From contig DEWH01000030.1 of NCBI GenBank assembly GCA_002363155.1, positions 1 to 64,000 on the forward strand: a stretch of DNA of 64,000 bases, given 5' to 3'. Positions 17,843 through 27,445 of this stretch are shown here, in pieces. Below the pieces are notes generated by a model that was given only the letters and a program-made list of their open reading frames with translations, did not search any database and was not told the origin of the DNA. This stretch comes from Ruminococcaceae bacterium UBA3215 (lineage in GTDB: Bacteria; Bacillota; Clostridia; Oscillospirales; Ruminococcaceae). Within the stretch, counting starts at the first letter, position 1; every line of letters starts with the position of its first letter. The translations under genes and the position numbers were made by a program.

Positions 17843-18409
17843 ATGGAAATAAGAGATGCAAAAGGACTGACAGAACGCGAGTTCCTCGAAGCTTATGCGA
17901 AAAAAGACTATCCGCGTCCATACCTGACTGCCGATATTATTCTGTTTTCAGAAAATAAAAGTCATGTTCTTCTTGTAAAAAGGAAAGGTCATCCATACAT
18001 CGGAAAATGGGCTTTGCCGGGCGGTTTTGCAAGGTCTGATGAAAAAGTATCGGAGACTGCTTCAAGAGAACTGTACGAAGAAACAGGTATAGATGATGCC
18101 GCAGACATGGGACTGGAGGCTGTCGGACTGTTCTCAAAGCCCGGCAGAGATCCGCGAGGGTGGGTGGTTTCCGAAGCATATATGGCAATGACTATGAAAG
18201 AACGTGTCGTTCTGAAAGCAGGAGACGATGCCGCAGAAGCAAGATGGTTCCGCATCGTTTATGAAAACGACAATGACTACGCGCCTCTCAGCCTTGTGAA
18301 CGGTGATATCAGCCTTCATGTAAACTACGGCAGTTCAGATCTGGCGTTCGATCACGGAGAGATATTGATCGAAGCGTTAAAAAGATTTATATACAGATCT
18401 AAGGAATAA
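17843..18409 (+). CDS. Nudix hydrolase
   Basis: A 188-residue hydrolase with a full Nudix box at residues 62-84 (G-x5-E-x7-RELYEETGI). The surrounding sequence (YPRPYLTADIILF, LLVKRKGHPYIGKWALPGGF, DPRGWVVSEAYMA) is like ADP-ribose or NAD-derivative pyrophosphatases and the Nudix domain of NrtR-type proteins, but there is no DNA-binding domain. The neighbouring NAD-dependent genes make a role in nicotinamide nucleotide turnover plausible. The ATG follows AAAGAAAGG. Confidence 0.9.
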   Translation: MEIRDAKGLTEREFLEAYAKKDYPRPYLTADIILFSENKSHVLLVKRKGHPYIGKWALPGGFARSDEKVSETASRELYEETGIDDAADMGLEAVGLFSKPGRDPRGWVVSEAYMAMTMKERVVLKAGDDAAEARWFRIVYENDNDYAPLSLVNGDISLHVNYGSSDLAFDHGEILIEALKRFIYRSKE

Positions 18410-18424
18410 CAAGAATATTTTCTG

Positions 18425-18460
18425 AACAGCGCTGCTTGATATCGGGCAGCGCTGTTTCTA
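18425..18460 (+). terminator. Terminator after Nudix gene
   Basis: AACAGCGCTGC (18425-18435) / GCAGCGCTGTT (18446-18456) followed by TCT; a perfect 11-bp stem. Confidence 0.85.
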
Positions 18461-18501
18461 CACTATAACATTTTCATATATCTCATATCCGAAATAAGTA
18501 T

Positions 18502-18545
18502 TTGACGATGTCAATTTTTTCATTTATAATTGATAATTATAAATG
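18502..18545 (+). promoter_or_regulatory. hydCBA promoter and operator
   Basis: TTGACG (18502-18507), 17-bp spacer, TATAAT (18525-18530). The -10 lies inside a perfect inverted repeat CATTTATAATT / AATTATAAATG (18521-18531 and 18535-18545, 3-bp spacer). A repressor binding here would block the hydrogenase operon. The motif is not the Rex consensus TTGTTAA-N4-TTAACAA. Confidence 0.85.
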
Positions 18546-18574
18546 AATTCTACTGAACAAAAAGGAGGAAAATT

Positions 18575-19057
18575 ATGAGCTCTGTTCTAAACGAAAATTT
18601 TGATTATGGTCAGCTCGACAAGATAATTGAGCAGCATGAGCCTACTGCAGTCATCGCTATCCTGCAGGACATTCAGGAAATATACCGCTACCTTCCGCCG
18701 GAAATATTTCCATATCTCGCGGAAAAGCTGCATACAAGCGAATCAAGGATATACAGCATTGCTACGTTCTATGAGAATTTTTCGCTTGACCCGAAAGGCA
18801 AATATGTCATAAAGGTCTGTGACGGTACAGCCTGTCATGTCAGAAAATCAGTACCTATACTCAATTACCTCAGGGAGGAACTGGGACTTGATGAAAAGAA
18901 AAAAACTACCGATGACCTTTCGTTCACTGTAGAGACAGTTTCATGTCTCGGAGCCTGCGGACTTGCACCGGTAATGACAGTAAACGATGAAGTACACAGC
19001 GGAATGACACCAGAGAGCGCAGCTGCGCTTCTCGGCAGTCTGAAGGAGGCTTTATGA
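18575..19057 (+). CDS. hydC: Electron-bifurcating hydrogenase gamma subunit
   Basis: A 160-residue NuoE-like [2Fe-2S] protein. An N-terminal helical domain (LQDIQEIYRYLPPEIFPYLAEKL) precedes a thioredoxin-like domain with ligands in CDGTAC and SCLGAC. It forms HydABC with the next two genes. In family terms this complex couples NADH and reduced ferredoxin to proton reduction. AAAGGAGG precedes the ATG. The stop overlaps the next start as ATGA. Confidence 0.95.
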   Translation: MSSVLNENFDYGQLDKIIEQHEPTAVIAILQDIQEIYRYLPPEIFPYLAEKLHTSESRIYSIATFYENFSLDPKGKYVIKVCDGTACHVRKSVPILNYLREELGLDEKKKTTDDLSFTVETVSCLGACGLAPVMTVNDEVHSGMTPESAAALLGSLKEAL

Positions 19058-20949
19058 TGCAGCTCAGAAGCAGAGATGCTCTTGATGAATATATCAGGCT
19101 ATATAGCAAAGAAGTCGATGCACAGAAAAAGAAGGTACTCATCTGTGCAGGTACAGGCTGCGTTGCCGGCGGCTCCCTCGGGATATATGACAGGATAATT
19201 TCACTCGTAAAGGAAAAGGGCGTTGATTGTGTTGTCGAGCTTGCGGATGAGAAGAACGGTTCGCAGCTGCATGAAGCCTCGATAGGTGTAAAGCGCAGCG
19301 GCTGTCACGGTTTCTGTGAAATGGGACCTCTTGTCCGCATAGAACCCGGCGGATTTCTTTACACCAAAGTAAAGCTTGAGGACTGCGAGGAAATTGTCGA
19401 AAAGACTGTTCTCGGCGATGAATTTATTGACCGTCTTGCATATAAGCAGAACGGGGTGATATACAAGCAGCAGGAAGAGATCCCGTTTTATAAGATGCAG
19501 CAGCGTGTGGTGTTGGAGCACTGTGGACATATAGACGCCACCTCGATAAAGGAGTATCTTGCAATTGGCGGATACCGCGCAGTCGAAAAAGCTCTGTTTG
19601 ACATGAAGCCACAGGAAATACTTGACGAAATGGTAGAATCCAATCTTCGCGGACGCGGCGGCGGCGGATTTCCTCTCGGAAAAAAATGGGTTCAGGTGGC
19701 ACGTCAGAGCGAACCTGTCAAATATGTTGTCTGTAACGGCGACGAGGGTGACCCGGGAGCGTTCATGGATCGTTCCATAATGGAGGGCGACCCGCATCGT
19801 CTGCTTGAAGGAATGATCATCGGCGGTATCGCCACAGGTGCGCATGATGGTTATATCTATGTCCGTGCGGAATATCCTCTTGCGGTATCGAGACTGAGAA
19901 ATGCTATCAAAGAAGCGGAAGAAGCAGGTCTGTTGGGTGATAATATCCTCGGTACGGATTTCTGCTTCAAAATGCATATAAACCGGGGCGCGGGCGCGTT
20001 TGTATGCGGCGAGGGTTCGGCGCTTACGGCTTCTATCGAGGGTAAGCGCGGGATGCCGAGAGTAAAGCCGCCGCGTACTGTCGAGAAAGGATTGTTCGAG
20101 AAGCCTACTGTACTTAACAATGTCGAGACATTTGCAAATGTGCCGCAGATAATCCTTAAAGGCGCAAAATGGTATAAGTCAATAGGACCGGAAAACTCCC
20201 CCGGAACAAAGGCGTTCGCGCTGACCGGAAACATCAACAATACCGGACTTATCGAGGTCCCTATGGGAACAACGCTGCGTGAGATAATATTTGATGTCGG
20301 CGGCGGCATACGCGGCGGGAAACAGTTCAAGGCGGTACAGATAGGCGGACCTTCGGGCGGCTGTCTGGTGACTGATGATCTTGATATAAAGCTTGATTTT
20401 GATTCACTTAAAAAGGTTGGTGCAATGATAGGTTCTGGCGGACTTGTAGTAATGGACGAAAGCTCGTGTATGGTAGAAGTAGCGCGCTTCTTTATGAACT
20501 TCACCCAGAACGAATCTTGCGGAAAGTGCGTTCCCTGCCGTGAGGGTACAAAGCGAATGCTTGAAATACTCGAACGGATAGTTGCAGGAAACGGAAGAGA
20601 CGGTGATATAGAGCTCTTGCTGGAGCTTGCGGACACGATAACCTCTACTGCACTTTGCGGACTCGGAAAGAGTGCGGCTTCGCCGGTCGTATCTACAATA
20701 AAGAATTTTCGCAGCGAATATGAAGCCCACATCAAGGACAAGAAATGTCCTGCCGGCAATTGCAAAAAGCTGGTCGTTTACAGCATCGATCCGGCATTAT
20801 GCAAAGGCTGTTCGAGATGCGTAAAGGCTTGTCCCGTGGGAGCTATCTCCGGAGAAGTAAGGAATCCGTTCGTGATAGACTCGTCAAAGTGCATCAAATG
20901 CGGCGCGTGCTTTACATCGTGCCATTTCAAGGCTGTCAAGGAGGGCTGA
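19054..20949 (+). CDS. hydB: Electron-bifurcating hydrogenase beta subunit (NuoF-like)
   Basis: A 631-residue flavoprotein. In order: a thioredoxin-like [2Fe-2S] domain (CAGTGC, CHGFCEMG), the NuoF core with the NADH/FMN-binding GRGGGGFPLGKKW and NGDEGDPGAFMDR, a SLBB region, the [4Fe-4S] motif ESCGKCVPCREGTKR, and a C-terminal two-cluster ferredoxin (CKGCSRCVKACPVGAI, CIKCGACFTSCHF). This is the usual HydB architecture. Translation is coupled to hydC (ATGA overlap, GGAGG upstream). Confidence 0.96.
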   Translation: MMQLRSRDALDEYIRLYSKEVDAQKKKVLICAGTGCVAGGSLGIYDRIISLVKEKGVDCVVELADEKNGSQLHEASIGVKRSGCHGFCEMGPLVRIEPGGFLYTKVKLEDCEEIVEKTVLGDEFIDRLAYKQNGVIYKQQEEIPFYKMQQRVVLEHCGHIDATSIKEYLAIGGYRAVEKALFDMKPQEILDEMVESNLRGRGGGGFPLGKKWVQVARQSEPVKYVVCNGDEGDPGAFMDRSIMEGDPHRLLEGMIIGGIATGAHDGYIYVRAEYPLAVSRLRNAIKEAEEAGLLGDNILGTDFCFKMHINRGAGAFVCGEGSALTASIEGKRGMPRVKPPRTVEKGLFEKPTVLNNVETFANVPQIILKGAKWYKSIGPENSPGTKAFALTGNINNTGLIEVPMGTTLREIIFDVGGGIRGGKQFKAVQIGGPSGGCLVTDDLDIKLDFDSLKKVGAMIGSGGLVVMDESSCMVEVARFFMNFTQNESCGKCVPCREGTKRMLEILERIVAGNGRDGDIELLLELADTITSTALCGLGKSAASPVVSTIKNFRSEYEAHIKDKKCPAGNCKKLVVYSIDPALCKGCSRCVKACPVGAISGEVRNPFVIDSSKCIKCGACFTSCHFKAVKEG

Positions 20950-20959
20950 AGGTGTTGAT

Positions 20960-22639
20960 ATGAACAATAATTTTATGATAATAGACGGCTCTCCCGTACC
21001 GATAGAGGGAGAGAAGAACCTGCTTGAACTCATACGCAAGGCAGGTATAGAAATGCCGACATTCTGTTACTACTCTGAGCTGTCAGTTTACGGTGCGTGC
21101 AGAATGTGTATGGTAGAAAATAAATGGGGCGGAATGGAAGCAGCTTGTTCGACCCCTCCGAAAGCAGGCATGGAGATAAAAACAAATACTCCCCGCCTGA
21201 GAAAATACCGCAAGATGATACTTGAATTGCTTCTTGCAAATCACTGCCGCGACTGCACGACCTGCGACAAAAACGGGAAATGCAAGCTTCAGGAGCTTGC
21301 AACGCGATTTGATGTTCACAGAGTAAGGTTCGACAACCCGAAAAGCGAACCCCTCATAGATGACAGCTCCCTTTCGATAACAAGAGACGCAAATAAATGT
21401 ATTCTCTGCGGCGACTGTGTCAGAATGTGCAATGAGATACAGAATGTCGGAGCAATAGATTTTGCTTTCCGCGGAAGCAATATGAAGGTCGCGTGTGCGT
21501 TCAACAAGCCGATCGCGGAATCCAACTGCGTAGGCTGCGGTCAGTGCGCGGCAGTGTGTCCGACAGCGGCTATTGTTATCAAGGACGACGCGCATCTGCT
21601 CTGGCAGCAGCTTAACGATAATGATACGCTTGCAATAGCGCAGGTGGCTCCGGCTGTTCGTGTCGCAGTCGCAAAGGAATTCGGCTACAAGGGCGAGAAT
21701 GTGATGGGCAAGATAACCGCCTGTCTGCATCGCATCGGATTTGATCTTGTATTTGATACAGCGACCGGCGCGGATATGACAGTTATGGAAGAAGCGAATG
21801 AGTTTCTTGAACGACTTGAAAATGGCGGACCGTTTCCGATGTTTACAAGCTGCTGTCCTGCATGGGTGAAGTATGCGGAGAACGAATATCCCGAGCTGCT
21901 GCCCAATATTTCTACTTGCCGCTCGCCTATGCAGATGTTCGCGCCTGTTATCCATGAGCAGTACAAAAATTGTGGAAAGAAAGTGCTCAGCGTAGCTGTT
22001 ATGCCATGCACGGCGAAGAAATTCGAGGCTGCAAGGGACGAATTCAAGGACGAAAACGGGAAACCGTATGTTGACATTGTTATCACAACGCAAGAGCTTA
22101 TAAAAATGATAAAGCAAGCCGGTATAGTATTTGAGGATATCGAGCCCGAAGCCATAGACCTTCCCTTCGGAACGATGACAGGCTCAGGAGTTATATTCGG
22201 AGTAACAGGCGGCGTAATGGAAGCTGTTATACGCCGTGTATCGGACGACAAGTCTATATCTGCGCTGCGTAATCTTGCATTTGAGGGAGTACGGGGATTT
22301 GGCGATATAAGAGAATTTGAACTGCCATTAAAGGACAGAACGCTGAAAGTTGCCGCGGTAAACGGTCTTGGAAATGTTGCAAAGATAGTTGAGCGTATAA
22401 AGTCCGGCGAGCATTTCGACCTAATAGAAGTCATGGCTTGTCCTAACGGCTGTATAGGCGGTGCAGGTCAACCGTTTGCGTCAACTCATGAGAAGCATAA
22501 ACGCGGAGAAAATCTGTACAAAGCCGACAAGCTCTGCACACTGAAATTTTCTGAGGAAAACCCGCTGATGAAAGAGCTTTACAGCGGTATGTTAAAGGGC
22601 AGAGAGCATGAGCTGCTGCATGTGAACTATGTAAAGTGA
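20960..22639 (+). CDS. hydA: [FeFe]-hydrogenase catalytic subunit (group A, bifurcating)
   Basis: A 559-residue catalytic subunit. Clusters in order: [2Fe-2S] C36/C47/C50/C63; a His-Cys [4Fe-4S] at H95-C108; two [4Fe-4S] (CILCGDCVRMC and CVGCGQCAAVCP, residues 147-200); then the H-cluster with TSCCPAW (296-302), MPCTAKKFE (348-356) and MACPNGCIGGAGQP (492-505). All expected H-cluster cysteines are present. It lacks the C-terminal [2Fe-2S] domain seen in some longer HydA. It starts 10 bases after hydB. Confidence 0.97.
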   Translation: MNNNFMIIDGSPVPIEGEKNLLELIRKAGIEMPTFCYYSELSVYGACRMCMVENKWGGMEAACSTPPKAGMEIKTNTPRLRKYRKMILELLLANHCRDCTTCDKNGKCKLQELATRFDVHRVRFDNPKSEPLIDDSSLSITRDANKCILCGDCVRMCNEIQNVGAIDFAFRGSNMKVACAFNKPIAESNCVGCGQCAAVCPTAAIVIKDDAHLLWQQLNDNDTLAIAQVAPAVRVAVAKEFGYKGENVMGKITACLHRIGFDLVFDTATGADMTVMEEANEFLERLENGGPFPMFTSCCPAWVKYAENEYPELLPNISTCRSPMQMFAPVIHEQYKNCGKKVLSVAVMPCTAKKFEAARDEFKDENGKPYVDIVITTQELIKMIKQAGIVFEDIEPEAIDLPFGTMTGSGVIFGVTGGVMEAVIRRVSDDKSISALRNLAFEGVRGFGDIREFELPLKDRTLKVAAVNGLGNVAKIVERIKSGEHFDLIEVMACPNGCIGGAGQPFASTHEKHKRGENLYKADKLCTLKFSEENPLMKELYSGMLKGREHELLHVNYVK

Positions 22640-22663
22640 CAACCCCCAATAAACATATATATG

Positions 22664-22712
22664 CAAATCCCCGTCGGTCATCAGTGTTTGACCGGCGGGG
22701 ATTTGTATTATG
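22664..22712. terminator. Terminator between hydA and the converging kinase-like gene
   Basis: CAAATCCCCG...CGGGGATTTG with inner CGGTC/GACCG pairing, 22664-22705, then TATTAT. It may serve both converging transcripts. Confidence 0.85.
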
Positions 22713-22735
22713 TATGAGAGTTTACATGGGAGGTA

Positions 22736-23485
22736 TCACATATAATCGGCAACGTGTATCCAGGAGTGAAGCAGCTTCTGTTCCTCCTCATTGCCCTTAA
22801 CACTCTGAGAAGCAGCCACTATCGGCATCCACGACTGAACATATTGTATAGCGGTATCACTCTTTTCACAGAATTTGTGCAGGTATTCCTTTGCCGTATC
22901 TTCATCGTGGTTAAGGCAGAACAGCAGATAAGTTCTTGCTGCATCAGCCGAAGCGTTACCCTGTGTGACGTGCGACCAATCGAGTATATAGTGCTCGCCG
23001 TTGTCCGCAATGACGACATTTGAAGGATTGAAGTCTCCGTGACATACCTTGTTGTGCGTCGGCATTCCTTCAAGTCTTGTGTGAAGGTCATATCTGGTGG
23101 TCGCGTCAAGCGAAGAACTGCTTATCTTCCTGTGCATTTTCTCTTTCAGCTTATTGAGCATCGGACAGGTCTTTGACAATATCTCAAGCTGGATATCAAC
23201 GAGCTGTGAGATATATTCGCTTTTCTTATCTGGGTTTTCCTCTATAAGCTGTGAGAGTGTTCTGCCGTTTATAAATTCATAAACAATTGCCCATTTCCCC
23301 TCTACGGTCATTACCTCGATCACCTTCGGGATATTAAGACCTGTTTCTTCGATACGGGCAAGGTTGAGTGCTTCGTTCAGGACATCAGCCTTTGAATGTT
23401 CGCTGTTGAACACCTTGATACAGCGATCTCCGTCGCGGTATATTGTTTTTGTGTTTCTTACTGCAATTATCCTGTCAAGGTTCAT
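22736..23485 (-). CDS. Phosphotransferase of the APH/choline kinase fold
   Basis: A 249-residue kinase-like protein. It has KVFNSEHSKADVLNEA near the N-terminus, the catalytic loop VCHGDFNPSNVV and the metal-binding ILDWSH. ATG 23485 follows AAAGGAGGG; the longer frame overlaps adhE. It starts 13 bases after adhE and is likely co-transcribed with it. The substrate (aminoglycoside, sugar or choline-like alcohol) cannot be read from the sequence. Confidence 0.85.
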   Translation of the reverse strand: MNLDRIIAVRNTKTIYRDGDRCIKVFNSEHSKADVLNEALNLARIEETGLNIPKVIEVMTVEGKWAIVYEFINGRTLSQLIEENPDKKSEYISQLVDIQLEILSKTCPMLNKLKEKMHRKISSSSLDATTRYDLHTRLEGMPTHNKVCHGDFNPSNVVIADNGEHYILDWSHVTQGNASADAARTYLLFCLNHDEDTAKEYLHKFCEKSDTAIQYVQSWMPIVAASQSVKGNEEEQKLLHSWIHVADYM

Positions 23486-23498
23486 AATAATCCCTCCT

Positions 23499-26132
23499 TT
23501 AATTTCTGGGCATTTCGACATCAGTGAAAGTCTTCCCGTAATATGCGTTCATATAGAGCTGCTTCAATTCGGAAACAAGCGGATATCTCGGATTTGCGCC
23601 GGTACACTGGTCATCAAATGCCTGAATGCTCATCTCATCGAGAGTTGCAAGAAAATCCTCCTCGGAAACGCCATAATCCGCTATTGTTTTCTTTATACCG
23701 ATCTTCTCTTTCAGTTCCTCTATCGCTGCAATGAGGTTTTCGAGCTTTTCCTCATCGGTCTTGCCGCCGAGCCCGAGAGCATCGGCGATCTGTGCGTATC
23801 TTGCAAGCGTATGCGGGTGATCGTACTGTGAGAATGTACCCATTTTTACGGGAGCCTCGGCTGCGTTGAAACGCAGCACATCGCAGATAACAAGCGCATT
23901 TGCGATACCGTGAGGTATGTGGTGGAACGCACCGAGCTTATGTGCAAGGGAGTGGGAAACTCCGAGGAATGCGTTGGCGAAAGCCATACCTGCCATTGTG
24001 GCGGCGTTTGCCATATTTTCACGGGCTTCAACGTCACTTCCGTCTTCATACGCACGCGGGAGGTATTCAAATATGGCCTTTAACGCTTGTATAGCAAGTC
24101 CGTCCGTGTAGCCTGTTGCCATTACCGAGGCATACGCTTCGAGCGCGTGTGTGACCGCGTCTATACCGGAAGCCGCTGTAAGTCCTTTAGGAGCTGTCAT
24201 GTGCATATCTGTATCAATGATCGCCATATTTGGAAGCAGCTCATAATCGGCGAGCGGATATTTGCAGCCGTCGTCCTGATCGGTAATGACCGCGAACGGA
24301 GTGACCTCAGAGCCTGTACCCGCAGATGTCGGTATAGCCACGAAATACGCTTTTTCTCCCATTTTCGGGAACTTATAGACGCGCTTTCTTATGTCAATAA
24401 AGCGCATAGCCATATCCTTGAAATCAGCTTCGGGGTGTTCATACAGTACCCACATGATCTTCGCTGCATCCATGGCTGAACCGCCGCCGAGCGCAATTAT
24501 AACATCGGGCTTGAATGATCTCATCTGTGCTGCGCCCGCTTCAGCGCTTGCAAGAGTTGGATCCGGCTCTACATCAAAGAATGTGGTATGTACGATCCCC
24601 ATTGCATCAAGCTTATCGGTTATCGGTTTAGTGAAACCTGCACCGTACAGGAAGCTGTCCGTTACGATAAACGCGCGTTTTTTATTCATTTCGGCCTTAA
24701 GCTCATCAAGAGCCACAGGCAGACAACCCTTCTTTATGTACACCTTTTCGGGCGCTCTGAACCACAGCATATTTTCTCTCCTCTCTGCAACGGTCTTGAT
24801 ATTGAGCAGATGCTTTACGCCTACATTCTCACTCACGCTGTTTCCTCCCCATGAGCCGCAGCCGAGGGTCAGCGAGGGAGTGAGCTTAAAGTTGTAAAGG
24901 TCACCGATACCACCGTGCGAGGAAGGCGTATTTATAAGGATACGGCAGGTCTTCATTCTCGCTTCAAATTCATCGAGCTTTTCACCGCCTGTTGCTGTAT
25001 TTATGTATATAGATGATGTGTGACCGAAGCCGCCGTCGGCTATAAGCTGCTCTGCCTTGCCAAATGCATCGTCAAGGTCCTTTGCACGATACATCGCAAG
25101 TACGGGCGAGAGCTTTTCGTGAGCAAATTCTTCGGAAATGTCAACGCTTTCGACCTCTCCTATAAGTATCTTCGTTCCGGCAGGAACAGTAACTCCTGCC
25201 AGCTCGGCTATCTTTGCGGCAGACTGACCGACTATCTTTGCGTTCAGAGCACCGTTGATGATAATAGTATGACGTACTTTATCTATCTCATCGCCTTTGA
25301 GTAAATAGCAGCCCCTTGCCGTAAATTCGTTTCTGACAGCGTCATAGACTTTGTCGTGCACAATGACCGATTGCTCGGAAGCGCATATCATTCCGTTATC
25401 GAATGTTTTGGAATGGATTATCGAGTTTACTGCAAGTACGATGTCAGCGGATTCATCTATTATTGCAGGAGTGTTTCCTGCACCTACACCGAGAGCAGGC
25501 TTGCCGCTTGAATATGCCGCCCTTACCATTCCGGGACCTCCGGTCGCAAGGATAATGTCCGCTTCTTTCATAACGAGATTTGTCATATCGAGGCTCGGAG
25601 TATCTATCCATGCGATTATGTCTTCCGGAGCACCAGCCTTGACAGCCGCTTCAAGCACTATTTTTGCAGCTTCTACCGTACATTTCTTAGCGCGTGGGTG
25701 AGGACTGAATATGATTCCGTTACGAGTCTTTAGGCATATCAAAGCCTTGAATATCGCGGTCGAGGTAGGGTTTGTGGTCGGTATGACAGCAGCGACAACA
25801 CCGATAGGCTCAGCTATCTTTTTTGTTCCGTATGCCTTATCCTCCTCGATCACTCCACAAGTCTTTGTATAACGATATGCGTTATAGATATGCTCGGCTG
25901 CGTAGTTGTTCTTGATTACTTTGTCCTCGACGACACCCATTCCGGTCTCTTCCACTGCAAGTTGTGCGAGCGGTATTCTTGCTTTGTTCGCTGCGGACGC
26001 GGCAGCAAGAAATATTTTGTCAACCTGCTCCTGTGTAAAGCTTGCGTAGATCTTCTGAGCGGCTCTTACGCGACCCAGAGCCGCTTCAAGCTGTTCAACG
26101 CTCTCGACCGGCTCATACTTTTTCTTTTCCAT
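23499..26132 (-). CDS. adhE: Bifunctional acetaldehyde-CoA/alcohol dehydrogenase
   Basis: An 877-residue AdhE. The N-terminal aldehyde dehydrogenase domain has VIPTTNPTSTAIFKAL, GVGAGNTPAII and the catalytic cysteine C250 in FDNGMICASEQ. The linker is followed from about residue 460 by an iron alcohol dehydrogenase domain with GGGSAMDAAKIMW, GIDAVTHALEAYAS, GVSHSLAHKLGAFHHIPHG. It converts acetyl-CoA to ethanol, oxidising two NADH. GGAGG precedes the ATG. It is transcribed leftward from a promoter with the LysR-linked motif. Confidence 0.97.
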   Translation of the reverse strand: MEKKKYEPVESVEQLEAALGRVRAAQKIYASFTQEQVDKIFLAAASAANKARIPLAQLAVEETGMGVVEDKVIKNNYAAEHIYNAYRYTKTCGVIEEDKAYGTKKIAEPIGVVAAVIPTTNPTSTAIFKALICLKTRNGIIFSPHPRAKKCTVEAAKIVLEAAVKAGAPEDIIAWIDTPSLDMTNLVMKEADIILATGGPGMVRAAYSSGKPALGVGAGNTPAIIDESADIVLAVNSIIHSKTFDNGMICASEQSVIVHDKVYDAVRNEFTARGCYLLKGDEIDKVRHTIIINGALNAKIVGQSAAKIAELAGVTVPAGTKILIGEVESVDISEEFAHEKLSPVLAMYRAKDLDDAFGKAEQLIADGGFGHTSSIYINTATGGEKLDEFEARMKTCRILINTPSSHGGIGDLYNFKLTPSLTLGCGSWGGNSVSENVGVKHLLNIKTVAERRENMLWFRAPEKVYIKKGCLPVALDELKAEMNKKRAFIVTDSFLYGAGFTKPITDKLDAMGIVHTTFFDVEPDPTLASAEAGAAQMRSFKPDVIIALGGGSAMDAAKIMWVLYEHPEADFKDMAMRFIDIRKRVYKFPKMGEKAYFVAIPTSAGTGSEVTPFAVITDQDDGCKYPLADYELLPNMAIIDTDMHMTAPKGLTAASGIDAVTHALEAYASVMATGYTDGLAIQALKAIFEYLPRAYEDGSDVEARENMANAATMAGMAFANAFLGVSHSLAHKLGAFHHIPHGIANALVICDVLRFNAAEAPVKMGTFSQYDHPHTLARYAQIADALGLGGKTDEEKLENLIAAIEELKEKIGIKKTIADYGVSEEDFLATLDEMSIQAFDDQCTGANPRYPLVSELKQLYMNAYYGKTFTDVEMPRN

Positions 26133-26185
26133 TGGTTTTCCTCCGATTCCGATGCGGTAATAATTCCGATCTGAAATGATATTCT

Positions 26186-26221
26186 ATTATAACATACAAT
26201 ATAATAATTGGGAATTACCAA
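26186..26221 (-). promoter_or_regulatory. adhE promoter with LysR-linked motif
   Basis: On the minus strand TTGGTAATTCCC (26221-26210) lies exactly 30 bp before the extended -10 TGTTATAAT (TATAAT 26191-26186). There is no good -35, which suits an activator-dependent promoter. The same motif and spacing occur at 27404 and 27621. Confidence 0.75.
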
Positions 26222-26414
26222 TATCGGATATGAGCTATATATTTTATGCATATACAGCAAAAATGAAATTACGACCCCGACAAATATCGTTATTATATAT
26301 GTGATATATAAAATTTATAATACGGAGAATTTAATTTTCTTCGTTGACAGCGATATATAAAAATGATATAATATATATGAGAATGTTAAAATATTATCAA
26401 TATTTCAGAACCGG

Positions 26415-27359
26415 GTGATGATCGTGAATTATATTTATATGAGGTATGCGGTCGAGGTCGCAAATTCCGGCTCTATCAACAAGGCTGCCGAGATCCTGCA
26501 CACGGCTCAGCCAAACCTGAGCAGAGCGATAAAGGAGCTTGAAATGGATCTCGGAATGGAAATATTCAAACGCTCTGCAAAAGGTATGACGCTTACTCCG
26601 GAGGGAGAAGAGTTCGTCAGGTACGCTAAAAGAATTATTGAGCAGATGAATGATGTTGAGCGAATGTTCAAAGACCGCAAAGAACATACTCTGCGCTTTT
26701 CCTTGTGTGCGCCGAGAGCGTCGTATATATCGACTGCTTTTGTCAAATTCACAAAGCGCATAGGCGATGTAAGTGCGGAAATATTTTACAAGGAAACCAA
26801 TTCCTCACAAACTCTGAAAAATATATTATCACAGGATTATAATCTTGGCATAATAAGGTATGCTGCCAACTATGATAAATATTATAAAGAATTTTTAAGT
26901 GAAAAAAGACTTCGATGCGAGCTTATTTCTGAATTCACCTATGTTCTTGCAATGAGTCAGAACAGCCCATTGCTGAAATATCCGGAGATCAGAATGGAGC
27001 ATTTAAAGAATTATTTTGAAATTGCGCATTCGGACTTATATGTTCCCTCACTCCCTTCCGATGTAGTCATGCACGATGAGCTTTCATCTGAGATCAAAAG
27101 AAGAATATTTGTGTTTGAAAGAGGGAGTCAGCTCGAAGCACTCGCCGAGAATCCGGACACATTTATGTGGGTATCTCCTATATCCGATGCTACTCTTGAC
27201 CGGTACGGACTTGTGCAGAGAAAATGCAGCGGAAATACTAAGCTGTATAAGGATATGCTCATATATCGCAGTGACTATCATCTTACCAAGCTTGACAGTG
27301 CCTTTGTGACCGAATTATGCGATTCAAAAAGAAAATATATCGACGGTTTCGGATATTGA
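26415..27359 (+). CDS. LysR-family regulator near adhE and nfn
   Basis: A 314-residue LysR-type regulator. The N-terminal helix-turn-helix (RYAVEVANSGSINKAAEILHTAQPNLSRAIKELEMDLGMEIFKR) is followed by an effector domain (RFSLCAPRASYISTAFVKFTKR...). Possible starts are GTG 26415, ATG 26418 and GTG 26424. It is divergent from adhE and upstream of the SDR-nfn genes; the shared promoter motif makes these its likely targets. The inducer is unknown and could be a redox or CoA metabolite. Confidence 0.92.
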   Translation: MMIVNYIYMRYAVEVANSGSINKAAEILHTAQPNLSRAIKELEMDLGMEIFKRSAKGMTLTPEGEEFVRYAKRIIEQMNDVERMFKDRKEHTLRFSLCAPRASYISTAFVKFTKRIGDVSAEIFYKETNSSQTLKNILSQDYNLGIIRYAANYDKYYKEFLSEKRLRCELISEFTYVLAMSQNSPLLKYPEIRMEHLKNYFEIAHSDLYVPSLPSDVVMHDELSSEIKRRIFVFERGSQLEALAENPDTFMWVSPISDATLDRYGLVQRKCSGNTKLYKDMLIYRSDYHLTKLDSAFVTELCDSKRKYIDGFGY

Positions 27360-27403
27360 TCACAGTCTATCCTATATATTTTTCGTAGCATTGTTATAAC
27401 AAT

Positions 27404-27439
27404 TTGGTTATTCCCATTTTCATGAGACTGTGATACAAT
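27404..27439 (+). promoter_or_regulatory. Promoter of a short RNA, LysR-linked motif
   Basis: TTGGTTATTCCC (27404-27415) is 30 bp before the extended -10 TGATACAAT (TACAAT 27434-27439). It matches the adhE and SDR promoters in motif, spacing and extended -10. Confidence 0.65.
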
Positions 27440-27445
27440 TATGTC

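Noticed and set aside
18521..18545. Rex binding site at hydCBA
   Set aside because: The palindrome does not match TTGTTAA-N4-TTAACAA.
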